Positions 33,880 to 43,216 of a stretch of DNA of 64,000 nt are shown here, piece after piece. A program made the position numbers and the translations under genes. The number at the start of each line of letters is the position of its first letter. Position 1 is the first letter of the stretch. The DNA comes from CAWDNM01 sp964521195. Its GTDB lineage: Bacteria; Actinomycetota; Coriobacteriia; Anaerosomatales; JAAXUF01. The notes below the pieces were generated by a model. That model was not told the DNA's origin and did no database searches. It was given only the letters and a program-made list of their open reading frames with translations. The stretch covers positions 124,001 to 188,000 of the forward strand of contig CAZFRE010000002.1 of the NCBI GenBank assembly GCA_964521195.1, in the 5' to 3' direction.

Positions 33880-34592
33880 TGAAGACCTGCATCATCACGG
33901 GCGCGAGCCAGGGTATCGGCCGCGCGGCGGCCGTTCGCTTGAGCCAGGAGCCCGACATCACCAACTTCGTCCTGCTCGCGCGCAGCGCCTCGGGTCTCGA
34001 GGGCACCGTCGCCGAGATGAACCACGACGGCAAGGTCATCAAGGCGATCCCCACCGACCTTTCGGACCTCGATGCCATCGAGCCGCTCATCAAGAGCGTC
34101 TATGACGAGTTCGGCAGCATCGACATCCTGCTCAACGTCGCCGGCTACGCCGAGCCCGCCGCACTGCTCGACACAACGAACGAGAACATCAAGACGACGT
34201 ACTTCGTCAACGTGTTCGGCACCATCGTGATCACGCGCGAGTGCGTGAAGTACATGCGCAACCACCCCAGCAAGATCCTCAACGTCGCCTCGACCGCCGG
34301 CGTCACGCCGCGGCCGGGCTGGCTTGCGTACGCCTCGTCGAAGGCGGCCGTGGTGTCGATGGGCGAGACGCTCACGCAGGAACTCGCCGAGTACGGCATC
34401 AAGGTCTACACGATCTCGCCGGGCCGCTGTGCCACGGAACTCCGCCGCAAGCTCGCGCCGGAAGAGGATCCCACGACCATCATGCAGCCCGAGGACGTCG
34501 CAACCGTCATCGCGAACCTGATTCACGACGACGAGACCTGCCTCGACGGACAGAACCTCGTCGTCAGGCAGCTGCCCCAGCACAGGAAATGA
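33879..34592 (+). CDS. Short-chain dehydrogenase, probably ribulose-5-phosphate reductase
   Basis: A 237-residue SDR. The nucleotide site is TGASQGIGRAAA, the structural motif LLNVAGYAEP, the catalytic serine in LNVASTAG, and the active-site pair YASSK. Its ATG overlaps the stop of the IspD-like gene by one base, and its own stop overlaps the next ATG (ATGA), so the three genes are translationally coupled. By analogy with the reductase half of Haemophilus Bcs1 it should convert ribulose-5-phosphate to ribitol-5-phosphate for CDP activation. That is inferred from context. Confidence 0.85.
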   Translation: MKTCIITGASQGIGRAAAVRLSQEPDITNFVLLARSASGLEGTVAEMNHDGKVIKAIPTDLSDLDAIEPLIKSVYDEFGSIDILLNVAGYAEPAALLDTTNENIKTTYFVNVFGTIVITRECVKYMRNHPSKILNVASTAGVTPRPGWLAYASSKAAVVSMGETLTQELAEYGIKVYTISPGRCATELRRKLAPEEDPTTIMQPEDVATVIANLIHDDETCLDGQNLVVRQLPQHRK

Positions 34593-35713
34593 GCCTGCTC
34601 GACTACTACCTGTCCGCGGCCGTACTGCGTGCGTTCTACCTGCTGTGCACGCTGTTCCCCGTCCGCGCGAACAAGGTGGTGTTCGCCTCGGCGCGTGCCG
34701 AGAAGCTCGAGGGCAACCTCAAGTTCATCCACGACAAGCTCGTCGAGAAGCGACCGAACACCCGGGTCGTCTTGCTGCTCGACCGGTACTCCTACGACTT
34801 CCGCGGCAAGGTCGCCTACTTCCTCAAGCTGTTGCGCGCGACCTACCATCTGGCAACGGCGCGCACGTTCTTCGTCGACAACGCGTACCTGCCGGTCCAT
34901 GTGGGCCCGCATCGCGCCTGCACCACCGTCATCCAGGTGTGGCATGCGGGCGGCGCGCTCAAGAAGTTCGGGCTCGACACCTCGCCTCCCAACCGCGCCG
35001 TGGAGAACCGGTTCATCCACAAGCACTACGACTACGTGATCGTGGGATCGGACGCAGCCGTGGCACCGTTCTCCTCGGCGCTCCGGACGCCGGCGGGGCA
35101 TGTGCTGCCGCTGGGAATCGCGCGCACCGACTTCTTCTTCGACGACGCTGCGATGGCAGCCGCCGCCGCTCGCGTGCATGCGGCGTTCCCGCAGCTCGCG
35201 GGTCGCACCGTCGTGCTGTACGCGCCCACGTTCCGCGGCTACAGCGACGAGAAGCGCCCGTACCAGGGGCTCGACGCGAAGCTGCTGCGCGAGCGGCTGG
35301 GCGAAGGTTTCGCGCTGGTGCACAAGACGCACCCGGTCTTCTCCACCGAGCTTGTCGACCAGAGCGGATACGACGCGGTGGTCGGCGCCGAGTTCGACGT
35401 CAACGAGCTCTTCTGCGTCACCGACGTCTTCATCACGGACTACTCGTCGTCCATCTTCGAGTACGCGCTCATGCGCAAGCCGCTCGTGCTGCTCGTCGAC
35501 GACCTCGACACCTACTCGCAGGACCCCGGCTTCTACCTCGACTTCGAGCGCGACATGATCGGCGAGATCGCGAGGACTTCCGAGGAGGTCGCCGACATCG
35601 TCGGGCGGGGGGAGTACGACCTGTCGCGCTACGACGCGTTCGTGGCGACTCACTGCGCCAACGACGACGGGCTTGCGAGCGAGCGGATCGTCGATTTCCT
35701 CGAGGGCCGATAG
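34589..35713 (+). CDS. CDP-glycerol/CDP-ribitol phosphotransferase family protein (copy 3)
   Basis: A 374-residue member of the TagB/TagF/TarL family, coupled to the SDR through an ATGA overlap. Motifs are QVWHAGGALKKFGLD (G where copies 1 and 2 have S), LGIARTDFFFD, VLYAPTFRGYSD, HKTHPV and DVFITDYSSSIFEYA. The N-terminus (LDYYLSAAVLRAFYLLCTLF) is hydrophobic and likely docks on the membrane. Since it is encoded with the polyol-activating enzymes, it may be the priming or main ribitol-phosphate transferase. Confidence 0.88.
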   Translation: MSLLDYYLSAAVLRAFYLLCTLFPVRANKVVFASARAEKLEGNLKFIHDKLVEKRPNTRVVLLLDRYSYDFRGKVAYFLKLLRATYHLATARTFFVDNAYLPVHVGPHRACTTVIQVWHAGGALKKFGLDTSPPNRAVENRFIHKHYDYVIVGSDAAVAPFSSALRTPAGHVLPLGIARTDFFFDDAAMAAAAARVHAAFPQLAGRTVVLYAPTFRGYSDEKRPYQGLDAKLLRERLGEGFALVHKTHPVFSTELVDQSGYDAVVGAEFDVNELFCVTDVFITDYSSSIFEYALMRKPLVLLVDDLDTYSQDPGFYLDFERDMIGEIARTSEEVADIVGRGEYDLSRYDAFVATHCANDDGLASERIVDFLEGR

Positions 35714-35755
35714 ACCCTGCTCGGGGAGTGCTGCGGTGAGTGGGCCGGCTCGCGT

Positions 35756-37462
35756 CTACTTCGCGTCGACGACGACGCAGTTGCGCCCTGAACGTTTCGC
35801 CGCGTACAGCGCTCGGTCCGCCCGCTCGACCAGCTCGTGCAGGCTCTCCGGGGCGCCCGGGTCGACCGTGGCCACCCCCACGCTCATGGCGAGCTGGATC
35901 GAGGCGCCGCGATAGTCCAATGGCGTGTCCGAGAGCGCGAGCCGGAGCCGCTCTGCGATCGCGCGGGTCTTCTCGGTGCCGGTCCCGCTGAGCAGGACGA
36001 GGAACTCGTCGCCGCCGTAGCGGACCGGGGTATCGGAGTCACGGGCGTTTTCGCGCAGCATGCGGGCGATCGAGACGAGCGCGCGATCGCCGGCGAAGTG
36101 GCCGTACTCATCGTTGATCTGCTTGAAGTGATCCAGGTCGAACAGGATCACGGATGCCTGTCGGCCCTGGGCGAGTTCGCGTTCGAGGTCCTCGCCGAGC
36201 AACGACACGTGCCGACGGTTGAACAGCCCGGTGAGAGGGTCGAGCGACGCCTGCGCTTCGAGCTGTGTCTGGGCGATGCGCTGCTGCTCCACTTCCTGCT
36301 GCAGGGCGAGGCTGCGGAGCCGGTGGATCTCAGCATCCTTGCGGGCGGTGTCGACCTCGTGCTCGACCTGCAGTTTGGCGAGCTGCGCGGCGGTGTCATC
36401 GTTGAGCCGTACCCGTTCGAGCTCGTGGAACCGCCGGTAGTGGGCGAGGGCCTCGGCGGGGTTGCCGCGCGCCTCCTCGATCTGCGAGAGGAGTTCGTGG
36501 CACGTGAACTCCTCGATGGCGCGACTGTGGCGGACCGCGATCTCGAGCGCGTCCTGCGTCGCGGCGTAGGCCTCGTCCCAGCACCCGCGCTGGAACGCGA
36601 TGCGGGCGCTCGTGAGCGAGGCGTCGCCGCGGTCAGGCTCCGACTGGTGTTGGCGCGCAAGTGCCTTCCCGCGCTCGCAGCAGGCAGCCGCGGCGTCGAG
36701 GTCTCCTCGGCGGAGGTGGACCTCGGCGACGGTATCGAGCACGCCCATGAGCAGAAAGACGCGCTCCTCCTTCTCGGCCCACTCGAGGGAGGCGAGGGCG
36801 GAGTTCAGCGCGTCGTCATAGCGGCCGAGGTCAAGATACGTGTACGTCATGTTGTTGCGGACGAGCGCTTCGCCGTTGGCATCGCCGAGCTCGCCGAGAA
36901 GTGCCAGCGCGCGCAGCTGCAGGTCGAGCGCGAGCACCGCACGGGCGGTTGCGTGGTACACGCAGGCCGTACGGTCCATCACGTACGCGGTCAGACTCTG
37001 GTCGTCGATGCGCTCGGCGACGTGGCGTGCGATCACGAGGTCATTGAGTGCGTCGACGTAGTCGCCCGTCTGGTAGCGCACCCACCCCATCGTGAGATAC
37101 AGGTTGCCGAGAACCGGGCTCGGCTCGTGCGAGTCGAGGAGCGCGAGCGCCTGGGACGCCCGCAGCATCGCGGTCTCGGACTCACCCTGCACGCTGCTCA
37201 GGTGCGCGAGGAGGGCGAGTGCCGAGGCCATGCCGTAGCGATACGGCTCGGTCTGGCCATCCTGCCGACCACTGAGTTCGTACGCCTGCTCGGCGAGTGT
37301 CTCGAGGCGGTCGTAGTCGACGCGCTTGATGAGTTCGGCCTGGTCGAGGAGCTCGTGGATCCGCGCGTGGCGTGCGTCATCGCCGTCCGACGCAGCCCGG
37401 AGGCTCCATCGGCTGCCATCGTCCAGTCCCGAGGCGTGCGCGGGGTGGGGCGTCTCGACCAT
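35756..37462 (-). CDS. TPR-GGDEF protein, probable diguanylate cyclase
   Basis: A 568-residue soluble signalling protein with a strong GGGGGGAG ribosome site. Residues about 40-390 form tetratricopeptide-like helical repeats (for example LGNLYLTMGWVRYQTGDYVDAL and RNNMTYTYLDLGRYDDAL). A coiled linker (KLQVEHEVDTARKDAEIHRL) leads to the GGDEF domain, which opens DPLTGLFNRRH and carries an intact RYGGDEFLVLL at residues about 481-491. The metal aspartate is in ILFDLDHFKQINDEYGH. It should make cyclic di-GMP in response to a partner bound by the repeats. A near-CRP palindrome lies about 85 bases upstream. I see no EAL or HD-GYP domain in the window. Confidence 0.92.
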   Translation of the reverse strand: MVETPHPAHASGLDDGSRWSLRAASDGDDARHARIHELLDQAELIKRVDYDRLETLAEQAYELSGRQDGQTEPYRYGMASALALLAHLSSVQGESETAMLRASQALALLDSHEPSPVLGNLYLTMGWVRYQTGDYVDALNDLVIARHVAERIDDQSLTAYVMDRTACVYHATARAVLALDLQLRALALLGELGDANGEALVRNNMTYTYLDLGRYDDALNSALASLEWAEKEERVFLLMGVLDTVAEVHLRRGDLDAAAACCERGKALARQHQSEPDRGDASLTSARIAFQRGCWDEAYAATQDALEIAVRHSRAIEEFTCHELLSQIEEARGNPAEALAHYRRFHELERVRLNDDTAAQLAKLQVEHEVDTARKDAEIHRLRSLALQQEVEQQRIAQTQLEAQASLDPLTGLFNRRHVSLLGEDLERELAQGRQASVILFDLDHFKQINDEYGHFAGDRALVSIARMLRENARDSDTPVRYGGDEFLVLLSGTGTEKTRAIAERLRLALSDTPLDYRGASIQLAMSVGVATVDPGAPESLHELVERADRALYAAKRSGRNCVVVDAK

Positions 37463-37542
37463 GTGGCTCGCTCCCCCCGAGTCGCGGTCGTCGTGCCTAT
37501 TCTATGTCAGCAATCCCCGTCAAGACCGAAAAACAACTGTAC

Positions 37543-37558
37543 CGTGACGTCCGTCACA
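37543..37558. promoter_or_regulatory. CRP-type near-palindrome upstream of the GGDEF gene
   Basis: On the minus strand TGTGACGGACGTCACG: TGTGA-N6-TCACG, one mismatch from the perfect palindrome. A TAGAAT -10-like hexamer at 37504-37499 would put its centre near -58. Confidence 0.48.
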
Positions 37559-37577
37559 TATGGGATGACCTGCGGAT

Positions 37578-38507
37578 TCAGCCCCTGGAAGCGAGTCCCG
37601 CCGCCGCTTCGAGCACGAGCAGCGCCGCGAGCCGGACGGTGCGGCGATCGTGAGCATCGATCGTGGCATCGATCTCGGTGATGTCGATCCCCACCACGCG
37701 CGGGTCGCAGGCCACTCCGTACGCGATGTCGCGCAGCTCTCGAGCGGTGATCCCGCCCGGTGCAGCGGCGGGGCACGCGGGCACCTCGGCACGGTCGCAG
37801 ACGTCCACGTCGAGGTCGACGAAGACCCGTCGGCCGTCCGCGCCCGCGCGGTCGAGCGCGTATGCGAGGAGCTCGCCGAGCGGACGGCGGGCGAGTTCGG
37901 AGCGGTGGATCACCGTGATGCCGTGCTCGGCAGCGCGCGCGGCGTAGGCGGCCGAGTTCGAGAAGTCGGCGATGCCCAGCTGCACGATGTTGCGTCCAGG
38001 CAAGCCGGCCTCGACGAGCCGGCGCACCGGTGAGCCGTTCGACACGCCATCGCGCAGGTCGTGGTGCGCGTCGACCGTGATGAGCCCGATGTTCGCGAGG
38101 TCGCCGTCCCCGTACGCCGAGGCGAGCGCCGAGACGACCGGGTACGTGATCGAGTTGTCGCCGCCGAGGGCGACGAGCAGCCCGACGCCGCCACCGGCGA
38201 CGCGCTCGACGGCGGCGCGGACGCTCGCCTCACCCTGCGGGCCGTCGGGTTCGGCGACGTCACCGAAGTCGAGGGCCGTCAGCGTCGCGAGGTCGATGCG
38301 GCGGGAGGCAGCGTAGGTCGAGTAGTAGGCGAGGGCCTCTCGGATGGCGGCGGGGGTGGCGTGCGCGCCGGTGGGCGTGATCGAGGTGGCGTGGGCGCCG
38401 ATGCCCAGGAGCGCGAGGTCGCACGAGGGGTTGCCCGCCGGCGCGGGAACAATCCAGTGAGCGGCCCTGGGCCAGAGAGGGTCGCTGTGCAGGATGGTGT
38501 CGCTCAT
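37578..38507 (-). CDS. hutG: Formimidoylglutamase (arginase/agmatinase family)
   Basis: A 309-residue manganese hydrolase that converts N-formimidoyl-glutamate to glutamate and formamide, the last step of the hut route. I chose the ATG at 38507; a GTG at 38534 is an in-frame alternative. Metal-site motifs are GGDNSITYP (Asn where many arginases have His, as in HutG-type members), DAHHDLRDG and DLDVDVCD. The C-terminus shows GIDITEIDATID. It is divergent from hutH, which fixes the assignment over agmatinase. Confidence 0.88.
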   Translation of the reverse strand: MSDTILHSDPLWPRAAHWIVPAPAGNPSCDLALLGIGAHATSITPTGAHATPAAIREALAYYSTYAASRRIDLATLTALDFGDVAEPDGPQGEASVRAAVERVAGGGVGLLVALGGDNSITYPVVSALASAYGDGDLANIGLITVDAHHDLRDGVSNGSPVRRLVEAGLPGRNIVQLGIADFSNSAAYAARAAEHGITVIHRSELARRPLGELLAYALDRAGADGRRVFVDLDVDVCDRAEVPACPAAAPGGITARELRDIAYGVACDPRVVGIDITEIDATIDAHDRRTVRLAALLVLEAAAGLASRG

Positions 38508-38672
38508 CGAGTCATCGCCTTCCCTGTGCAGCACGGTGGTTCTCTACTGCGCTGAAGTGGATATTCCCTGCTCAGCGCCGATACACTGGCACGGCTCGCG
38601 ATGGTGCGAGCGATCCGCGTCGGCGGTCCACCGCCACGCTACCACGGTTCGCGACTACATGAGAGGCAGCCC

Positions 38673-40217
38673 GTGTCAGACACCGCGAAAGTCACCGTCT
38701 CGATCGGCCCGCTGTCCATCGCCGACGTCGTCGCAGTCGCGCGGCACGGCGCGGCCGTCGAGATCAGCCCCGAGGCGCTCGCTGCGATCGAAGCATCGCG
38801 CGCGCACGTCGAGGCGCTCGCCGAGTCGGGCCGGCCGGTCTACGGCATCTCCACCGGCTTCGGGGCGCTCGCCACGCGCTTCATCGAGGCCGAGAAGCGC
38901 AACGCTCTCCAGCGCTCGCTCGTCCGGTCGCATGCGGCCGGCAACGGCCCGTGCGTCGAGCGCGAGGTCGTGCGCGCGCTCATGCTGCTGCGGCTCTCAA
39001 CGCTCGCGACAGGGCGCACCGGCGTGCGCGCGCGCGTCGCTGGGGCTTATGCAGACTGCATGAACGCCGGCATCACACCGTGCGTGCCCGAGTACGGGTC
39101 GCTCGGTTGCTCCGGCGATCTCGCGCCACTCGCGCACTGCGCGCTCGCGATCATGGGCGAGGGCGTGGTCGAGAACGCCGACGGCGAGCTCAAGTGCGCC
39201 GCCGAGGCGCTCGCGAAGGCCGGCCTGGCGCCGGTCGAACTCGCCGAGAAGGAGGGGCTCGCGCTCATCAACGGCACCGACGGCATGCTCGGCACGCTCG
39301 CGCTCGCGATCACGGACCTCACCGCGCTCGTGAAGGTCGCCGACATCAGCGCGGCGATGAGTGTCGAGGCGTTGCTCGGCACGGACGCGGTGTACGCGGC
39401 GGAGCTGCAGGCGCTCAGGCCGCATCCGGGTCAGGCGGCGAGCGCGCGCAACATGAAGCGGCTGCTCGCGGGCAGCGAGATCGTGGCGTCGCACGCCGTG
39501 GGCGACACGAAGGTGCAGGACGCGTACTCGCTGCGCTGCGCGCCCCAGGTCGCGGGCGCGGTGCGCGACACGCTCGAGCATGCGCGCACGGTCGCGGAAC
39601 GCGAGTTGGCCAGCGCCGTCGACAACCCGGTCGTGCTGCCGGACGGCCGCATCGAATCCAACGGCAACTTCCACGGCGCGCCCGTCGCCTACGTGCTCGA
39701 CTTCCTCGCGATCGCGGCCGCCGACCTCGCGTCGATCGCCGAGCGGCGCACCGACCGCATGCTCGACAAGGCGCGCAGCCATGGCCTGCCGCCGTTCCTC
39801 GCCGATGACCCCGGTGTGGACTCCGGCCACATGATCGCGCAGTACACGCAGGCCGGGATCGTGAGCGAGATGAAGCGGCTCGCCGCGCCGGCGAGTGTGG
39901 ACTCGATCCCGAGCTCGGCGATGCAGGAGGACCACGTGTCGATGGGCTGGAGCGCGGCGCGCAAGCTGCGGCGATCGGTCGACGGGCTGTCGCGCGTACT
40001 CGCGATCGAACTGCTGACCGCGGCGCGCGCGCTCGACTTCCGTGCGCCGCTCGCGCCGGCGCCCGGGACCGCCGCCGTGCACGCGCTCGTGCGCATGCAC
40101 GTGGACCCGGCGGGAGCGGACCGCTGGCTGGCGCCTGAGATCGAGGCCGCGGTGGCGCTCGTGCAGGGCGGCGAGGTCGTCTCGGCGGCCGAGGGTGTGC
40201 TCGGCGAACTGGAGTAG
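38673..40217 (+). CDS. hutH: Histidine ammonia-lyase with a Cys-Ser-Gly MIO triad
   Basis: A 514-residue lyase that turns L-histidine into urocanate and ammonia. I chose the GTG at 38673, behind GAGAGG. The family core includes VYGISTGFGAL with the catalytic Tyr, RSHAAGNG, VQDAYSLRC and QEDHVSMG. The MIO cofactor forms from three residues that usually read Ala-Ser-Gly (GASGDLAPLAH); here the segment is GSLGCSGDLAPLAH, giving Cys146-Ser147-Gly148. The rest of the active site looks intact, so the enzyme is probably functional with this variant. Seventy-eight bases separate it from hutU. Confidence 0.93.
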   Translation: MSDTAKVTVSIGPLSIADVVAVARHGAAVEISPEALAAIEASRAHVEALAESGRPVYGISTGFGALATRFIEAEKRNALQRSLVRSHAAGNGPCVEREVVRALMLLRLSTLATGRTGVRARVAGAYADCMNAGITPCVPEYGSLGCSGDLAPLAHCALAIMGEGVVENADGELKCAAEALAKAGLAPVELAEKEGLALINGTDGMLGTLALAITDLTALVKVADISAAMSVEALLGTDAVYAAELQALRPHPGQAASARNMKRLLAGSEIVASHAVGDTKVQDAYSLRCAPQVAGAVRDTLEHARTVAERELASAVDNPVVLPDGRIESNGNFHGAPVAYVLDFLAIAAADLASIAERRTDRMLDKARSHGLPPFLADDPGVDSGHMIAQYTQAGIVSEMKRLAAPASVDSIPSSAMQEDHVSMGWSAARKLRRSVDGLSRVLAIELLTAARALDFRAPLAPAPGTAAVHALVRMHVDPAGADRWLAPEIEAAVALVQGGEVVSAAEGVLGELE

Positions 40218-40295
40218 GGACTCACGCGCGGCGGTACGCGGACGCGCGACGCGATACGCAGTCTGGATACGCACGCAGGACGAAGGAGCTCGACG

Positions 40296-41969
40296 ATGAC
40301 ATCAGGACCTCGCCCCGTACGCGCCGCTCGTGGCACGGAGCTTTCCGCGCTCGGCTGGCCGCAGGAAGCGGCGCTGCGCATGCTGCAGAACAACCTCGAC
40401 CCCGAGGTCGCCGAGCACCCCGACAGCCTCGTCGTCTACGGCGGCACCGGCCGCGCCGCGCGCAGCTGGGACGCGTTCGATGCGCTGCAGCGCACACTGC
40501 GCACGCTCAAGGCAGACGAGACGCTCCTCGTGCAGTCAGGCAAGCCGGTCGGCGTCATGCAGACGCACGAGTGGGCGCCGCGCGTGCTCATCGCGAACAG
40601 CAACCTGGTGCCGGACTGGGCGACGTGGCCGGAGTTTCGCCGCCTCGAGGCGCTGGGGCTCACGATGTACGGCCAGATGACGGCCGGCAGCTGGATCTAC
40701 ATCGGCACGCAGGGGATCGTCCAGGGCACCTACGAGACGTTCGCCGCCGTCGCCGAGAAGCGCTTCGGCGGCACACTCGCCGGCACGCTCACCGTCACCG
40801 GCGGGTGCGGCGGCATGGGCGGCGCGCAGCCGCTCGCAGTCACCATGAACGGCGGCGTGGTGCTCATCGTCGACGTGGATGCGAGCCGGCTCGAGCGCCG
40901 CGTGCACGACCGCTACCTCGACGAGTGGACCAGCAACATCGACGACGCGATCGCGCGCGTGCTCGACGCGAAGCGCGCCCGCGTGCCGCTCTCGGTGGGT
41001 CTCGAGGGCAACTGCGCGTACGTGCTGCCGGAGCTGCTTCGCCGCGGCATCGAGGTCGACATCGTCACCGACCAGACGAGCGCGCACGACCCGCTCGCGT
41101 ACCTGCCGCTCGCAGTGCCGTTCGAGGAGTGGCACGCGTTCGCCGAGCGCGACCCCGAGGGCTTCACCGAGGCCGCCCGCGAGTCGATGGCGCGCCACGT
41201 CGAGGCGATGGTGGGCTTCAAGGACGCCGGCGCCGAGGTCTTCGACTACGGCAACTCCATCCGCCGCGAAGCCGAACTAGGCGGCTTCGGGCGCGCATGG
41301 GAGTTCCCCGGCTTCGTACCGGCCTACATCCGCCCGCTCTTCTGCGAAGGCAAGGGCCCGTTCCGCTGGGCCGCTCTCTCCGGCGACCCGTCCGACATCG
41401 CCGCCACCGACAAGGCCGTGCTCGAGCTCTTCCCCGACAACGAGCCGCTCCACCGCTGGATCAACCAGGCCTCCGAGAAGATCGCGTACCAGGGACTGCC
41501 CGCCCGCATCTGCTGGCTCGGCTACGGCGAGCGCGACAAGGCGGGCGAGCGCTTCAACCAGCTCGTCGCCGACGGCACGCTGAAAGCGCCGATCGTCATC
41601 GGCCGAGACCACCTCGACTGCGGCTCCGTCGCGTCGCCCTTCCGCGAGACCGAGGCGATGCTCGATGGCTCCGACGCGATCGCCGACTGGCCGCTCTTGA
41701 ACGCGATGGTCAACATCTCGAGCGGCGCCACGTGGGTCAGCATCCACCACGGCGGGGGCGTGGGCATCGGCCGCAGCATCCACGCGGGCCAGGTCACTGT
41801 CGCCGACGGCACCCCACTCGCCGCCGAGAAGATCCGCCGCGTGCTCACGAACGACCCGGGCATGGGCGTCATCCGCCACGTCGACGCCGGCTACGAGCGC
41901 GCCGACGAGGTCGCCGAGGAGCGCGGCGTGCGCATCCCGATGCGCGAAGGCGACGGAGGCGCGGCGTGA
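40296..41969 (+). CDS. hutU: Urocanate hydratase
   Basis: A 557-residue NAD-dependent enzyme that adds water to urocanate to give imidazolonepropionate. The ATG at 40296 follows AAGGAG by nine bases. Length and motifs match the family along the whole protein: MLQNNLDPEVAEHPDSLVVY, SGKPVGVMQTHEWAPRVLI, MYGQMTAGSWIYIGTQGI, LTVTGGCGGMGGAQPLA and the C-terminal HHGGGVGIGRS. Its stop overlaps the hutI start (GTGA), showing translational coupling. Confidence 0.96.
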   Translation: MTSGPRPVRAARGTELSALGWPQEAALRMLQNNLDPEVAEHPDSLVVYGGTGRAARSWDAFDALQRTLRTLKADETLLVQSGKPVGVMQTHEWAPRVLIANSNLVPDWATWPEFRRLEALGLTMYGQMTAGSWIYIGTQGIVQGTYETFAAVAEKRFGGTLAGTLTVTGGCGGMGGAQPLAVTMNGGVVLIVDVDASRLERRVHDRYLDEWTSNIDDAIARVLDAKRARVPLSVGLEGNCAYVLPELLRRGIEVDIVTDQTSAHDPLAYLPLAVPFEEWHAFAERDPEGFTEAARESMARHVEAMVGFKDAGAEVFDYGNSIRREAELGGFGRAWEFPGFVPAYIRPLFCEGKGPFRWAALSGDPSDIAATDKAVLELFPDNEPLHRWINQASEKIAYQGLPARICWLGYGERDKAGERFNQLVADGTLKAPIVIGRDHLDCGSVASPFRETEAMLDGSDAIADWPLLNAMVNISSGATWVSIHHGGGVGIGRSIHAGQVTVADGTPLAAEKIRRVLTNDPGMGVIRHVDAGYERADEVAEERGVRIPMREGDGGAA

Positions 41970-43216
41970 GCGCCGACCCCGCCGCGAGCGCGACGCCCGC
42001 CCCTGGCCTCGCGCCGGCCCCGCGCTCGACGCTCGTCACCAACATCGGCGAGCTCGTGACCTGCGACGCGAGCCTCGGCGATGGCTCGCAGCTCGGCTTG
42101 CTGCACGACGCCGCGTTCGTCGTCGAGGACGGTCGCATCGCCTGGGTCGGCCCAGCCGCCGACGCGCCCAGCACCACCGACGCGCGCCTCGACGTCGACG
42201 GCGCAGCCATCATCCCCGGCTTCGTCGACAGCCACACGCACCTCGTCTTCGCCGGCGACCGCGCCGCCGAGTTCGCCGCGCGCATGGCCGGCGAGCCCTA
42301 CACCGGCGGCGGCATCGCCACCACCGTCGCCGCCACCCGCGCCGCGAGCGACGACGAGCTGCGCGCCGGCGCGCAGGCCCGCTTCGCGCAGATGCGAGCG
42401 AGCGGCACCACCACCGTCGAGATCAAGGGCGGCTACGGCCTCGATGTCGAGACCGAGCGCCGCATCATGAAGATCGCGCGCGCCTTCACGCGCGAGTGCA
42501 CGTTCCTCGGCGCGCACGTCGTGCCGCCCGAGTACGCGCACGACCGCGACGCCTACCTCGACCTGGTGTGCGGCGACATGCTCGACGCGGTCTTCAAGTA
42601 CGTCCGCTGGGTCGACGTCTTCTGCGACGAGGGCGCCTTCACCGCCGATGAGACCCGCCGAGTCCTGCGTGCGGGTGCCGAGGCCGCCAAGCTGCTGCGG
42701 CTGCATGGCAACCAGCTGGGCTACGGGCCCGGCGCGCAGATCGCCGCCGAGTTCGCGGTCTCGAGCCTCGACCACTGCACGTACCTCACCGACGAGGACG
42801 TCGCCTCGCTGCGCGACGCAGGAGTGGTCGCCACGCTGCTGCCGGGTGTGGAGTTCTCGACCCGCTCGCCGTACCCGGACGCTCGGCGGCTGCTCGATGC
42901 CGGTGTGACGGTAGCGCTTGCCACCGACTGCAACCCGGGCAGTGCGTACGTGACCTCGATGCCGCTCATGGTCGCGCTCGCCGTGCGCGAGATGCACATG
43001 ACGCCTGCCCAGGCGCTCTTCGCCGCAACGACCGGCAGCGCGCTTTCGCTCGAGCGCACCGACATCGGCCGCCTCGCGCCGGGCGCCAACGCCGACTTCG
43101 CGGTGCTCGACGCGCCAAGCTACCTGCACCTCGGCTACCGCGTGGGAACGCCGCTCGTCGCGCAGACGTGGATGGCGGGGGAGCGGGTGTGGGACGCGGG
43201 AGTGATGGCGGGCTAG
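41966..43216 (+). CDS. hutI: Imidazolonepropionase
   Basis: A 416-residue amidohydrolase that opens the imidazolone ring to N-formimidoyl-glutamate. The GTG at 41966 overlaps the hutU stop and has GGAGG upstream. Metal and substrate motifs are PGFVDSHTHLVFAGDR near residue 90, EIKGGYGLD, AHVVPPEY, HGNQLGYGPGA and ALATDCNPGSA. A Pro/Ala-rich leader of about 20 residues precedes the enzyme. It completes the route histidine to glutamate plus formamide with hutH, hutU and hutG. Its 3' end overlaps the convergent gene at 43213 by 4 bases. Confidence 0.95.
   Translation: MSADPAASATPAPGLAPAPRSTLVTNIGELVTCDASLGDGSQLGLLHDAAFVVEDGRIAWVGPAADAPSTTDARLDVDGAAIIPGFVDSHTHLVFAGDRAAEFAARMAGEPYTGGGIATTVAATRAASDDELRAGAQARFAQMRASGTTTVEIKGGYGLDVETERRIMKIARAFTRECTFLGAHVVPPEYAHDRDAYLDLVCGDMLDAVFKYVRWVDVFCDEGAFTADETRRVLRAGAEAAKLLRLHGNQLGYGPGAQIAAEFAVSSLDHCTYLTDEDVASLRDAGVVATLLPGVEFSTRSPYPDARRLLDAGVTVALATDCNPGSAYVTSMPLMVALAVREMHMTPAQALFAATTGSALSLERTDIGRLAPGANADFAVLDAPSYLHLGYRVGTPLVAQTWMAGERVWDAGVMAG

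Noticed and set aside
35837..37681. A 614-codon plus-strand frame opposite the TPR-GGDEF gene
   Set aside because: It is a shadow frame; the minus strand has an intact GGDEF domain, TPRs and a strong ribosome site.
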